NCBI GenBank assembly: GCA_026724425.1
Contig: JAIUCV010000665.1
Span: 248,001-312,000 of the forward strand
Length of the DNA: 64,000 nt
DNA from: Erythrophleum ivorense
Lineage: Eukaryota > Streptophyta > Magnoliopsida > Fabales > Fabaceae
Direction of reading: 5' to 3'
This document shows, piece after piece, positions 49,285-60,623 of this stretch (position 1 is its first letter; each line of letters starts with the position of its first letter). A program made the translations under genes and the position numbers. A model generated the notes under the pieces. The model searched no databases. It worked only from the letters and a program-made list of their open reading frames with translations, and had not been told where the DNA came from.

Positions 49285-51020
49285 TGCTAAGAATGATTCT
49301 TCCCACTCGGAATCTGAACAAAAAAAATTGATAGAAACCCAGAAAAATCAGGTAAGTTAACAATCTGGAAATGAAATGTACGAGAGGAAACCAAACGAAG
49401 ATTTCGAGCTCTCTAGAGATAATTTGCGAAATCGAAACAAGTTATTCAGATGATGAACAATGCGAAAGGAGCAGTGAAGAAGAAGGTGGAGGAAGACGAA
49501 CGAACCTGGAGAGGTGAAGCAGATGAAAAACCCTAACTCTCCTTGCAGCCGCAGACAGTTTTATTGTGGAGTTCACGAGAGTGATAAAGAGAGACGAAAC
49601 CCTAGATTACTTGGGCCTTTCAATATTATAATGGGCCTTTTATCATAACCATAATGTAAAGCCCAAATCACTATGTTCTCGATTGGCGTCGAATAAACCA
49701 ACTTTGTTGTTATCTCACGTCCAACTATAATTTTTCTTTTTTCTTCCAGATTTCTTTATTTGTTTTTATTTTCATGTTATCTAATCTCAACGATTGATTA
49801 ATCGGAATTTTTGCTTCTTCTCTTCTCCATCTATGACTATAGTTTGATTGGACTTTCCAAACGATATAAAACAACAATTTTCATTAGTCAAATAAAATAT
49901 TGCGAAGCAAAAAAATTTCTATATTGATCAAACAAGTAAGAATTTACAGAAAATTCCATATCAAGGCATACAATCTTTACCTAACCAAACCAAACCATAC
50001 CGAACAGTACTAACCATAATAAGAAAACGAACCTACACACTGTTTGATCAGGAAACGATCTGCTTTTGCTTGACAATAAGGGAACAAGCCCTTCCTCTAT
50101 AGTCTATAATTACGTCCATGTTGTTTATCCAAAAAACATTGATACTTAAACCACCACATCTCTCATGTTATTTTGTTCCACATGTTATGTTTGTCGGACA
50201 CGTACGCATACATAATGTTAGGTCAGACTCATACCAACCAAATCTTCGGTATCTTATAATCGTTCCCCAAATTTACATCATTGTTTAAATTTAGTTGCGT
50301 TAAATCTCCAGATTGAATACATATGTGTTCCTAGAAAGATTCTTAAACTTAAAATGCACAAAGGGTACTTCTAATTCTATACCCCATCACCATGTCACGG
50401 GATGGTGGTGGGGGCTTAACTAGAAACCCGTCCGAATCAAAATAAAAATTTTTAAAAACGGTTTTTATATCTAAAATCCAAAAAAATTCGAAACTCAAAA
50501 AATCCGGAAAAACATATTAAAAACCCCGAAAATCCCGGAAAAAACCAAAAAAACTAAACCAAACCCAAACAAAAAATTTAAAAAACATGAACGGTTTTCT
50601 ATATTTCTAAATCCGAAAATCCGAAACCCAAAAAATCCGACCCGGATCCAAACTGAAACCCGAAGTCCCATGCCTACACTTAACGGTAGTTTCATTTCAG
50701 CTGTACACGTGTCCAAGATGACTCACCAATCACGTGCGAGATACTATATTCTAAATCCATTGAAAACACGCCACGTAGACATTTAACAAAGACGTCTCGT
50801 TCTCTGGCTGGTCCAAGTATCTCTGTGGCTACTGGTATGTCGACCACACCAGTCGTAGTTAGTAGCCTCATCGGATTTATCGCTTAACTTACCCGATTTA
50901 CCCTCGTCGTCTCTTTAAAATTTCCATTCCTCTACCCTCACCGTTACTTCCACCCAGACGTAATCGATCAGCTTCCGACTCCAAATCTCTCCCGCCGCGA
51001 ATCTCCATCTCACCGGAGTA
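49285..51020. other. Divergent spacer between RPL23A and MTP11
   Basis: 49285-49670 is the RPL23A leader and promoter. 50400-50670 is a low-complexity block built from short AAACCCGAAA/AATCCGAAA-type repeats, a known kind of degenerate Arabidopsis repeat, probably transposon-derived. 50880-51020 is the MTP11 leader. No gene. Confidence 0.55.
49528..49666 (-). promoter_or_regulatory. RPL23A promoter: telo-box plus three site II motifs
   Basis: AAACCCTAA (telo-box) at 49528-49536 and a second AAACCCTA near 49598, with TGGGCC at 49612-49617 and 49632-49637 and GCCCAA at 49661-49666. Telo-box plus TGGGCY is the standard combination that co-ordinates plant ribosomal protein genes through TCP and Myb/Telobox factors. 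Confidence 0.75.
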
Positions 51021-53147
51021 ATGGTTGGGCCAGCTAGTCCTGATGGCGACGAAGGGATCTCGCTGCTCGGGTTTCACGGTAACGGTGATCGGTCCTGGCA
51101 GCTAAACTTCGACGATTTCCAGGTTTCCCGGGAGCACAAGGAGAAGAAACCGCCTAGTAAACTCCATAATTGTCTTGGCTGTTTGGGTACAATTTTCTAT
51201 TCCTCTCGACGTTTCCCATATTTTTTCGTCAGCTGCATATCTTTAGGAGGTGAGAGAATTGATATGTGCAGAAAAAACTGATGAAGATTGAGCTAATCTA
51301 TTGGAAAAAAAATAAGTTGCCGTTTTGTGGATTGATTGACTTTTGAGTTGGGCGTCTTTGATTGCCATTTTTTTAGCTTTGTTGATTCTTATAACATATT
51401 ACAATTTATATGAAGTTCAAGCTTTTCTTTAGATTTAGTGGAGTCTTTGGCAGTGTTGATAAGTCTGAATGAAACGGAAGCTTGGATGGGGTTGAGCTTA
51501 AGAATGTATGGCACACTACATGTATTTTTTCTTGAGTTTCTAGTAATCTTGATCTTGATTTTTAGTACCCGATACTTAATGAAAGAACAAATGTTTTAGC
51601 TTAATAGGAGTTTCTTTGATTTGTTTACCCTATCCGGAAAGATTAGGGAATGATTTGTGAAGCTATATGTGTTGGTGGTTTCAGGTCCGGAAGACAATGT
51701 GGCCGATTATTACCAGCAGCAAGTAGAGATGCTTGAAGGCTTTACTGAAATGGATGAACTTGCAGAACGTGGCTTTGTCCCTGGAATGTCAAAGGTTAGC
51801 TTACATGATGCTACTTCTCTCTTCTTCCACAGTTTTTTTTTTTTTTTTCTTCTTTAAATCTTGGATCCATTTGTGCTTGTTTATTGATACTTATCTGTGT
51901 TATGCATATAGGAAGAGCAAGATAATTTGGCTAAAAGCGAGACCTTGGCGATTAGAATATCAAACATTGCGAACATGGTTCTTTTTGCTGCTAAAGTCTA
52001 CGCTTCTTTCACAAGTGGCTCTTTAGCAATTGTTGCGTCCACATTGGACTCTCTCCTTGATCTTCTTTCTGGCTTCATCCTGTGGTTCACCGCCTTCTCG
52101 ATGCAGACACCAAACCCGTATCAGTATCCCATTGGGAAGAAAAGGATGCAACCACTGGTTTGTCTTCACTTACTATCTTTCTATCTCATATGTGATGTTA
52201 CTGAATGGGCCTAAGGCAAGCTTGTTTTGTGCTATTGATTTCTTTGTGCTACTATAACAAGACTACAAAGCTTTTTCTACTTCTCAATTAAGTGAATCTT
52301 GGATCAAATCCTCTCAGGGAATCCTGGTCTTTGCATCGGTGATGGCCACACTTGGGTTGCAGATAATCTTGGAATCTCTTCGCACGATGCTATCCAGTGT
52401 ATGTCTGAAACTTGATATCACCTAGCTTTTGGTCTAGAGCCTCAAAAGTTAATACATTATTCACACAAATTGCTTCACATGTTCTATTATACAGCACAAG
52501 GAGTTCAGCCTAACTAAATGGCAAGAGAGTTGGGTGGTTGGGATCATGCTCTCTGTGACATTGGTGAAACTGCTTCTGGTTCTCTACTGCAGATCCTTCA
52601 GTAACGAGATCGTCAAAGCTTATGCTCAAGATCACTTCTTTGACGTCATCACAAACATCATTGGACTCATTGCAGCAATCCTCGCCAATTACATTGATAA
52701 CTGGATGGATCCTGTTGGAGCTATCATTGTAAGTTTTTCAGATCACTTATATATTTCTCTCTCTCCTTCTTACTGAAATATGTGGGTTAATTCATGTAGC
52801 TTGCATTGTACACGATACGGACATGGTCAATGACGGTTCTGGAGAACGTGAACTCTCTTGTTGGGAAATCAGCAACACCAGAGTTTCTGCAGAAATTAAC
52901 TTACCTGTGTTGGAACCACCACAAGGCCATCAGGCAAATTGATACTGTAAGAGCCTACACATTTGGCTCTCACTACTTTGTGGAGGTTGATATTGTTCTT
53001 CCTGCTGATATGCCTCTGCAAGTGGCTCACGACATTGGAGAGTCGCTACAAGAGAAGCTCGAGCTGCTTGAAGAGATCGAACGGGCTTTTGTGCATCTCG
53101 ATTATGAGTACACTCACAAACCCGAGCACGCTAGATCCCACTGTTAG
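51021..53147 (+). CDS. MTP11: Manganese transporter MTP11 (Mn-CDF)
   Basis: Six exons: 51021-51186, 51685-51794, 51912-52157, 52318-52398, 52495-52728 and 52800-53147. They total 1185 nt and 394 aa, ATG at 51021. A cation diffusion facilitator with a long N-terminal cytosolic region, TMs from about residue 104, and a C-terminal ferredoxin-like domain (IRQIDTVRAYTFGSHYFVEV, LLEEIERAFVHLDYE). The two metal-site motifs DSLLD (138-142) and DHFFD (247-251) have the DxxxD form diagnostic of the Mn-CDF branch, in place of the HxxxD of zinc transporters. MTP11 loads Mn2+ into a Golgi or prevacuolar compartment and confers Mn tolerance. By position At2g39450. Confidence 0.96.
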
Positions 53148-53459
53148 CTGTCTCCGTTTTCTTTCATCCACGCTTCGAAAATCTTTACAAATTAATTTTC
53201 ACCATATTGTCTACTAGACAAGTGTGATATATGAAAAAAAAAAGTACAATTGTAACTGTACTAGTTTCGTTATGCGTGTTTCATCTACTAGAAAAATATT
53301 ATAACTTCTCTTCGACCCTCTTCAGCCAAAGATTAGTGAATTTTAATCAAAGCCGTTTAGATTTCGGTTTGGGTAATTAAAAAATTTGAACGAATCGAAA
53401 TCATTTTGATTGATTTGGATAGAGTTGGGTTTGATTTATGATAAAAGTATGTTTTGTTT
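53148..53459. other. MTP11 3' flank
   Basis: 3' UTR of MTP11, then AT-rich DNA with TTCGGTTTGGGTA-type low-complexity repeats (53340-53440). No gene. Confidence 0.5.
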
Positions 53460-53512
53460 GTCCCACATCGGGAAGCCGAGCCTTGTGAGTCATGTGGAAG
53501 CTAGTATAAATA
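53460..53512 (+). promoter_or_regulatory. Plant snRNA promoter: USE and TATA box
   Basis: GTCCCACATCG (53460-53470) fits the plant upstream sequence element RTCCCACATCG exactly. TATAAATA follows at 53505-53512, 34 bases after the USE, the spacing that specifies RNA polymerase II U-snRNA genes (Pol III U6/U3 genes use about 24). Transcription is expected to start about 30 bases after the TATA, at the U12 5' end. Confidence 0.93.
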
Positions 53513-53537
53513 ACTGAGGATCAACAACGATTGAAAC

Positions 53538-53700
53538 TTGCCTTAAACTAATGAGTAAGGAAAACAAAGCGAGCGGTGAGAGCCGGTCGCAGCGCTAAAC
53601 GTAAAACATAGAAAGTGGCGCAATAATTTTTGGAAGGGAAATAGGCTGGCCGAGTGTTGACGCTGCTTACTTTCGCAGAACTCTCTCGCGCGGGCCTCCC
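53538..53700 (+). ncRNA. U12: U12 minor-spliceosomal snRNA
   Basis: Begins TTGCCTTAAACTAATGAGTA, matching the conserved 5' end of U12 (human starts AUGCCUUAAACU). The branch-site recognition segment AAGGAA is at 53557-53562 (GAGTAAGGAAAAC), which pairs with the TTCCTTAAC branch site of U12-type introns. A Sm-binding site AATTTTTGG lies at 53625-53633, and a 3' stem-loop has TTACTTTCGCAGAA in its apical part, the counterpart of the UACUUUGCGGGA loop bound by the U11/U12-65K protein. An exact USE/TATA promoter precedes it, and CA-N8-AGTTCCCAA at about 53709-53727 resembles the plant snRNA 3' box. The 3' end is approximate. Confidence 0.93.
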
Positions 53701-54725
53701 CCGTCCCCCAATTTTATCAGTTCCCAATTTTTTGTATTACATATTGCCGAGTACTCTGGGTGGATAATCGCTAGAAGGGAGGTTGCCACAATAGATTTTT
53801 AAAGGTTTTGGGGATAATTATTAATTAGGTTTATATCACAAAGGTCGCCTTTTTCTCGGTTAATTGGGTTTGTGAAATTCGACAAAATCCATTACATAAT
53901 CATACAAATTTCGCAACCAAGCTTGAGATAGGTCGCCGGGTTACGGAGCTTCACTTGGAGAAAGATCATCCTTTTGGTCGGTACAGTCGTGTAAGCTCTT
54001 TTGATTGCTCTCTGATTTTTCCATTATCCATTACGAATTTATTTGATTGGGTTATCTTGTTGTTTCTCAACATGAGCAAATAATCATCTGTTTGAACATT
54101 GGATTTTGTTTGGGGCATTTACTCTCTGTTTGCATTTTTCTGGGTGTATATATGACTGCTTACACTTGGTGAAATTGTCTTTGTTCTCGTACGTTTCCAT
54201 TTGATTGGATTATATCGTTTCATCCATTCATCTAATGGGTTCTGTGATTTCGTTCTCTTTGTTGTCAAGCGTTGACGGTGATGTCCCTCGTCTCTTTTCA
54301 ATCTTTCATCCCATAAAATTTTAACCTTTAGAAAACGTGACCATCTTTGCGAGGAAGAGAAAGAGTGGATATAATGTATGCTGTTTGTAACCACTAAACC
54401 TTCTCAGTTTCGGTGTTTTTTCGCATTTTAGTTTATAAAGCCTTGGATAGATGATTTCGCATTTGATAGTCTCATTTTTTCTTGTCAAGAGTGTGCTGAT
54501 ATTGGCATTAACATCTGTCATGTGGAACCTTGGTAGCACCTTTCGCATTCTGAAAGATTCAATAATTGTGTTCTTGAGTTTAGATGCAACATAGACTTAT
54601 AGCTTATTCAATTCTGATATATGCTCCCAAATCTCTGCAAATGCGCCTGGTTTTAGTTTGTCTACTTGAAAGGGAGAGAACAAGGATTGATTTTCTTTCT
54701 TTCATTCCTCAGTGATTCCTCAAAC
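53701..54725 (+). other. PIG-P leader with a probable 5' UTR intron
   Basis: After the U12 gene, 53900-53990 is a likely 5' UTR exon. A good donor (CGT|GTAAGC, intron from 53991) and acceptor (CCTCAG, intron to 54712) would place a ~720-bp intron just before the PIG-P ATG at 54726. No separate gene seen. Confidence 0.5.
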
Positions 54726-55336
54726 ATGGAAGAAGCTCACTCAGTGAATAGTCCAAGACGAGTTTTAAGCTTCTCAAAGAGAAAGAAGCAAAAGCAGCCC
54801 GGTGTCCAGGATTCAGACAGCGCAAGGCCGTCTCCATTTAGAGCATCGCAAGTGCAAGGACCAAAAACCTCAGAGGTATATGGGTTTGTAGGGTCCATAT
54901 CGACTGTTGTCGCCACAGTGATCTTCTTGATATGGGCCTATGTACCAGATAAAGCGTTGGAGTCTATAGGGATCCATTACTACCCAAGCAGGTACTGGGT
55001 ATTGGCTATGCCGACGTATCTGATGGTGACTTTGCTGTTAGCTTTGGCGTTTTACATTGGTCTCAACTTCATCGCCACTCCACCTCCAACCTCTCTCAAT
55101 ACTTTGTTTGGTGAGTGTCTGCATCGCTCTCTTGAGGCTGCATAGTTTTTTATAGTTGGCTTGCAATCATCATGTGATGATATTCTTGGTGATGATGGGC
55201 AGATGAGTACAGTCGAGAACCTGGGGAGTTTGATCAGCAGATGGAGGAGGGGGACGAGAGGCCTATAGATCCAATCTCTGACATATCAGTTACAAGAATC
55301 AATCATCTCATGTTTAATTCAAGTGATGCCAAGTGA
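54726..55336 (+). CDS. PIGP: GPI-GlcNAc transferase subunit PIG-P
   Basis: Two exons, 54726-55110 and 55203-55336, total 519 nt and 172 aa, ATG at 54726 (MEEAHSVNSPRRVLSFSKRK). A basic, Ser-rich N-terminus precedes the PIG-P domain, with two TM helices (GFVGSISTVVATVIFLIWAY and YWVLAMPTYLMVTLLLALAF) linked by the conserved YYPSRYW loop. It ends in a charged tail with PIDPISDISV, also conserved in the family. PIG-P is a small ER-membrane subunit of the enzyme that makes GlcNAc-PI, the first step of GPI-anchor synthesis. By position At2g39445. Confidence 0.94.
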
Positions 55337-56349
55337 TGTTTTGTTCGGATTCTTTACAAGTTAAACCATCTTGATTAAGCCAATTTAGTAGTATTGATGA
55401 GAGCTTTGATAAGGAAAATAGGAGAAGAAAAGGTGAGAGCTTTGATGTTCTCAAGATATAATAATGGATCCCTTGTGTTGTAGCGCATTTAGAGCTTTGA
55501 GAATGATTCAGTCATGTCATATGATCTGTCTTTTCCTTTTGAGAGATTTCCATGGAAGTGACCAAAAGTCGCTTGCAGTGAATGAATACTCCAGTTCAAA
55601 AGAGATCATTTTTAAGAGAAATATAGTTTGATTCTTGGAGGCGTTGCAGCCACCACTCCACTTTAAGCAGGATCAAGATTCAAGACCAACACACTTAGAG
55701 GTTAAATGGGAACATCCATAAGATAATTCACAACTGAAAACAAATCATAGAAAATTTGTATGTGAAAATAAATAGAAACGTGGACCTATATATACTGTAA
55801 CTCCTCCAATTCCCTTTATTTTCTCTTGTCTTCTCCAAAAACCATTTCTCTCGGTGGTTTAGCTTCTCCGTCTCGACCACATTCCCATTCCGATATTGCC
55901 TGGTTTGTAATGTAAGATTTTTTTGGATTCCCCGTTTTAATCTCTACTGTTTCTGAATGTTAGGATTTCAATCTCGCAACCAAATTGGTTTCACTAAATA
56001 GATAGATCTCTCTTTCTCGGCGAGACCAACGGTACGAATTAGAACTCAAAATCTGGGACTTGGAGGGTATATCTGTGTTGAATTTTCCGGGATTATTTAG
56101 TTTTCTCTGTCGCTCCTGGGTTCTTTTGATATCAATTTTGATACTTTATGGCGTAATCGGCGAGTTGTTTTCGTATATAGCAATGGATGATGATCAAATG
56201 TGACATTTTTATGATTACCAGTCAAGTGTGTAAACTCTCATAAGTGCTTTTATTCTAATCATAGTACCGCTGAAGTCACCAACTTAACCACTTTGGCAAA
56301 TTGTGGTACAGAGATCTGAGGTTTTTTATTTTATCCAAGTGGGAGCTTA
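55337..56349 (+). other. Spacer and leader of the RNase H2C gene
   Basis: 3' flank of PIG-P to about 55640, then a leader region; 55900-56340 probably includes a 5' UTR intron ending at TATCCAAG just before the ATG at 56350. No other gene. Confidence 0.45.
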
Positions 56350-57129
56350 ATGGGAACCATAGACCTTAGAGCTGCTGCAGATGAAAACTCGATTCCGGAT
56401 ATCAGCAGTCAAGTTCACCAGCTTCCTTGTTGCATTAGATTCGATGGTCCTTCTCAAGTTTCCCACTATTTCAAGCCTACATCCAGTGGTAATAAGAGAA
56501 ACATCTATGTAATTCTGTTTTCACTTGTATGGTGAGATTAATGTTGACTGTTTGGTCCAACCGTAGAGATCGAAAATGATGGAGTAAGAACAGAAGAAGC
56601 TCATTTCAGAGGAAGGAAGTTGCAAGGAGCAACTATCTCACTCCCTAGTGGCTATTCTGGTAAACCTTTCTTCTTCTTTCTTTACTCATGAAAAGGTGAA
56701 AAGTTCCCATCTTTGGACATCTTAGTTAGAGATTGTTGAGACAAATTCTCTAAGATATACCCTCAGGTTTTGTGCTTGGACAAGCAAGTAACCGAAATGC
56801 TAATGGAAAGAGAAAAGCTTCTAGTCCCGAAGAAGAGAAGCCGTGCTGGGAAGCGAAGGCGAAGTTCGATCAAGTGACGTACTGGAATCACGATACTCTT
56901 CCTTCGAAAGACGATACTTTCTTGCGGTCTTTTCATTGGTTTAGCATCGCCGAAGCAGTGAGTGCTCAGTTCCTTCCATCTCTCGTTGTTTGGTTCTTAA
57001 GTTGTGGTCTTTTTTAGTTGAGCTCCTAACTTTGCTTGAGAACAATGGTTTTTTTTACTGCAGCTGCATAAGCCAGTGAAAGTTGAAGACTTGGTTGCAG
57101 TATCACACGGTGAAAAGGATAAAATATGA
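56350..57129 (+). CDS. Ribonuclease H2 subunit C-like protein
   Basis: Four exons, 56350-56488, 56567-56659, 56767-56957 and 57064-57129, total 489 nt and 162 aa, ATG at 56350 (MGTIDLRAAADENSIPDISS). Family marks of the non-catalytic RNase H2 C subunit (Ylr154p-like) are present: VHQLPCCIRFDGPSQVSHYF near the N-terminus, AHFRGRKLQGATISLPSGYS, and the C-terminal VTYWNHDTLPSKDDTFLRSF. RNase H2 removes ribonucleotides misincorporated in DNA and RNA:DNA hybrids; subunits B and C support the catalytic A subunit. By position At2g39440. Confidence 0.9.
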
Positions 57130-58098
57130 AGTGGCAATTGAAGAAAAGATCTTGTGAGACAAGTATCGCAGTAGGTAGTTTAAGAAACAAGCAGATCTTG
57201 ACATGAACTTGTTTGGTTGAAACTTGTTCGAGCGTGGATCATGTATTATTTCTGTAAAACTTATATTTCATTCTAAGAGACGAAAACGACAATTTCTTGA
57301 AGAAATCACTTAGCTTAATTTAATTTCCTTCATAAATTAAGAATTATCACTAACAGTAGACTTTAATAGTTTTGACCAAAAAAAAGTAGACTTTAATAGT
57401 GGATTGTCTAGAATCAGCCCTTCCAACACTTTCGATTCCTGGTTCTTCGTTTGTTTTTGTGATCTGTTTCATGACTTGAAGTGTATTCGGAAAAGCCCAA
57501 ACATGTTGAGGAGTCCACCACATATATGACGAGTTCTGGTGTTTATTTTTCTGTATGATATTCAAGTGGGTCTATGATTTTGAAGATTTTTTGAAATTAA
57601 GGAATATCTTTTAGTTTTCTTTTCTGTTATACATTTTGGTAAGTATCTTATATATTATCCCTGTTATTCAATTTCCATATTATAAAAACACCTATTATTA
57701 TTTTTTCATAAAAAATAAATCTGATTCAATTTATGTCATTAAACTAATAGAACCCACAATTGAATATAAACAATAGTACCAAAAAAATCATTGTAAAATC
57801 TAAAAAGTCACCAATTGAAAAATTTCTCTAACATATTGGTTTTTTTTTTTTTTTTTTTTTTTTTGAACATTGAAGTTTGACGAGGGAAATAAAATAAACA
57901 TGCGAGTGAGAAGCGGACGTCGTTTTCTTTGCATGAATCATGATGTATTATCATTTTTGGCGGCCCCATGCCAAAATTATTGGACTGTGCTTTTTAAAAT
58001 TAAATACTTATATTATTAAATTGCCATAGATTTCGTTTCGTGTAACTGACCATCTTGACGTCGATTCCGTTTTCCTCTTCTCTTCAGGAGATTGTGAC

Positions 58099-58144
<46 letters not shown>

Positions 58145-58505
58145 GTTTGTTATCTGTCCTCCATCAAATCTTGTTGACCAAAATTTCATGCATTTTTTTC
58201 AAATTTATCCGCTCGTGTTTCCTTTTACAAGTCAATCTAATCATCATCCTTTAAATCAAGAACCTTTTCTCGGATGGGATCTGCGAATCTCTGAAGGTCA
58301 GATTGCTTCTCTCTCTCTCTCTCTCTCTCTCGATCGAACTTGACTCTTTTTGTTTTTAGTATTTGGATTTGATGGTTTCTTCTCTGATTACAAAAGCAAT
58401 CGCCTCCTTTGATCGTGCAGATTAAATCATTTCAATTTCTGGGTTTTATGTTGAATTCTGCAAGTGTTGCCGTTTCGTAAGCTTCTGGTGTGAAGGTCGA
58501 AATAG
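57130..58505. other. Spacer and leader of the TRM-like gene
   Basis: 3' flank of the RNase H2C gene, AT-rich DNA with a poly-T run (57840-57864), then the TRM-like leader with GA and CT microsatellites. A 5' UTR intron from near 58296 (GAAG|GTCAGA) to 58420 (GTGCAG) is plausible. No gene. Confidence 0.5.
58101..58142 (+). repeat. (AG)n microsatellite in the TRM-like leader
   Basis: About 20 AG units, with a complementary (CT)n run at 58308-58331 some 165 bases downstream, so the leader transcript could fold AG against CT. GAGA/CTT repeats are common in plant 5' UTRs. Confidence 0.9.
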
Positions 58506-60188
58506 ATGGAGTCTAATAAGCAAATTAGATCCTCCGTGATTGCCAGATCGATGCGTTTCAATGGACTATTTCGACCTCTGCATCAGGAAAAGATGAGAGT
58601 CTTCGAGAAACAGAACCAACCAATCCAAAAATGGAGCTCGTATTCCAATTCTGGTTTCAGTGTGATTCCAACGAAGGAACTCTGTCGTGTTTATCTCCAT
58701 AAACCAGATTTATTGGCCTCCAAAGGTATAATCGATGCACAAGCGAAGCCTCCTCATCAGAGAAAGGGTCTGAAATCGAAGATATATGGAGAGGTAGCAA
58801 ACCACCGGAAATTTGGTAGGAGATTTGATCAGCAAAAGCTGAAATTGAAGCTGAGACATCATCATACAAGTGTTGATCCTCTGAAGTCCAAAACCGGGAA
58901 GAAAGAGAATTCTCTGAGAGCTTTTTCTCCTCTTGGTTTTGGTAGTAATTCTCAGCTGAGAGATAAGAAGAAAGGGCAATACTTTACTCTTGAGAAGAAA
59001 CCGAATGAAATGAAGAAACTTTGTGATGGTACTACTACGTTGGGTCAGAAGAAGGATAGAGCTGTGAGAGAAGTTGGTTCCAAGTTGATGGTTAGTACAT
59101 GTAGGGACTCGGCGTTGAGTTTTGAGCGAAACAGAGTTGCTGCAGCAGATGTCAAGTTTAGGCTTATATCTTCTTCAGGTTTCATTAGCAAGGTAACTTC
59201 AATGGACTCTTTGTAACTTTTTCCAAATTGTCCTATGTTTCATTGGAACAAAAATGTGATGCAGATTCCATGAACTCTGGATATTTATGTTGATTTTTTG
59301 ATGAACTGCAGGATGAGAACGAGGATTCATTAGATTGCGTCTCCAATGCATCTCCTTGTGGATGTCAGACGAACTCGGAAGAAGCTCATCAACCTAGCCC
59401 TGTTTCTGTGCTGGAGCCAATGTTTGATGAAGTTTCATTAGACGATTGTGAAGAAATTTCTGATCTTGATCTTCATGGTAAAGAGAACAAGTTTAGCTTC
59501 TGTACACAGCTTTTGCTGGAATTGGATTTTTGACTGATTCTCTTTTCTTGTAATCTGAATAGGTCTAGAGAAACAGATTGACACACTGAAATCTGAATCC
59601 GATAGTTATTCAGATGGGAGTGGGATGGAAGTATCAAGCGATGAGGAGGAGACTGTGGTTGATTCTGAAACCAAAGAAAGCGAGGAATCTGAGCCGATTG
59701 TGTTCTTGGAAACCCAAGAAAGCAGAGATTCTTCTTACATTAATGATATCTTGGCTGAAGTTTTACTTGGGGACAAGAACTGGGTTTCTGACAAACGGGA
59801 TTTAGACATCACTACCAAGGTCTTCGAGAAACTGGAGAAGAAGTATTACACAGAGACATCATGGAAGAGATCTGAAAGAAAGATTTTGTTTGACAGAGTC
59901 AATTCAGGTCTTGTAGAGATTCTTGAATCCTTTACAGCTACACCAACATTGAAGAAACCTGTTTCTAGGAGGCTTGGCACCGTGCTAAGCACATGTGGAC
60001 TGAAACAAGAGCTCTGGAAAGTACTCGCCAGGCAAGAGAAGCGAGCCAAGAAAGAGTCATTGGCCAAAGTGCCAGTCATAGACACTGATGATTGGTTAGA
60101 ACTTGAAGCTGATGATGAGTCAGTGGTTTGTGAGTTAGAAAGTATGATAGTGGATGAGTTGTTGGCTGAGGTTGTCAGCTTCATGTAG
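58506..60188 (+). CDS. TON1-recruiting-motif (TRM)-like protein, At2g39435-like
   Basis: Three exons, 58506-59192, 59312-59477 and 59563-60188, total 1479 nt and 492 aa, ATG at 58506. A large, basic, disordered N-terminal half (KLKLKLRHHHTSVDPLKSKT) precedes PSPVSVLEPMFDE, which is the SPVSVLEP motif shared by TRM and related proteins, then acidic stretches. The C-terminal domain of about 150 residues (SYINDILAEVLLGDKNW, FDRVNSGLVEILESFT, WKVLARQEKR, ending ELESMIVDELLAEVVSFM) matches the DUF4378 module of that family. TRMs connect TON1 and PP2A to cortical microtubules. The classical M2 tail is only approximate, so exact membership is uncertain. Some databases label the locus PIG-P-related, which the sequence does not support. 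Confidence 0.85.
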
Positions 60189-60623
60189 GGTATAGACTAT
60201 AGAGTGATTCTTTTTCGCATTCTCTGCATTTTGATTGAGAATAGAGAGAGAGAGAGAGTAGTAGTTGCATTTGGCTTTGCATCATCAAAGGGAAGATGTA
60301 TAGCGTTTGAGGAAGTTGTGTATACAAATATTTTCTTTTGTCAGGTCTAGGATTGGCCTCTTAGCTAGGCAAGTCACATATGCTTCAAAAAGGGTCACTG
60401 TGACTTGTACCCATTTGTCAAAGTGTTTTCAAAAAGGCTTTTGTGTGAATTGAATTGAAACAAGATTTTGATTAATACAGTCTCATTCAAATAAATATTC
60501 TTTGGACAACAGATTTTGCACAATACAAGAAAAAAAGGCAAAAGGCGAAGCTAGTGAGCAAGAACATATACAAAAGCAATCATTTCTTGTTTTACTCTGT
60601 TTTTTTCTTTCTTTTCTTTCTCT
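60189..60623. other. Convergent 3' region
   Basis: 3' UTRs of the TRM-like gene and DIR9. A short GA run lies at 60244-60258. No gene. Confidence 0.55.

Noticed and set aside
50495..50716. Gly/Phe-rich minus-strand frame
   Set aside because: Translation of the degenerate AACCCGAAA-type simple repeat, not a gene.
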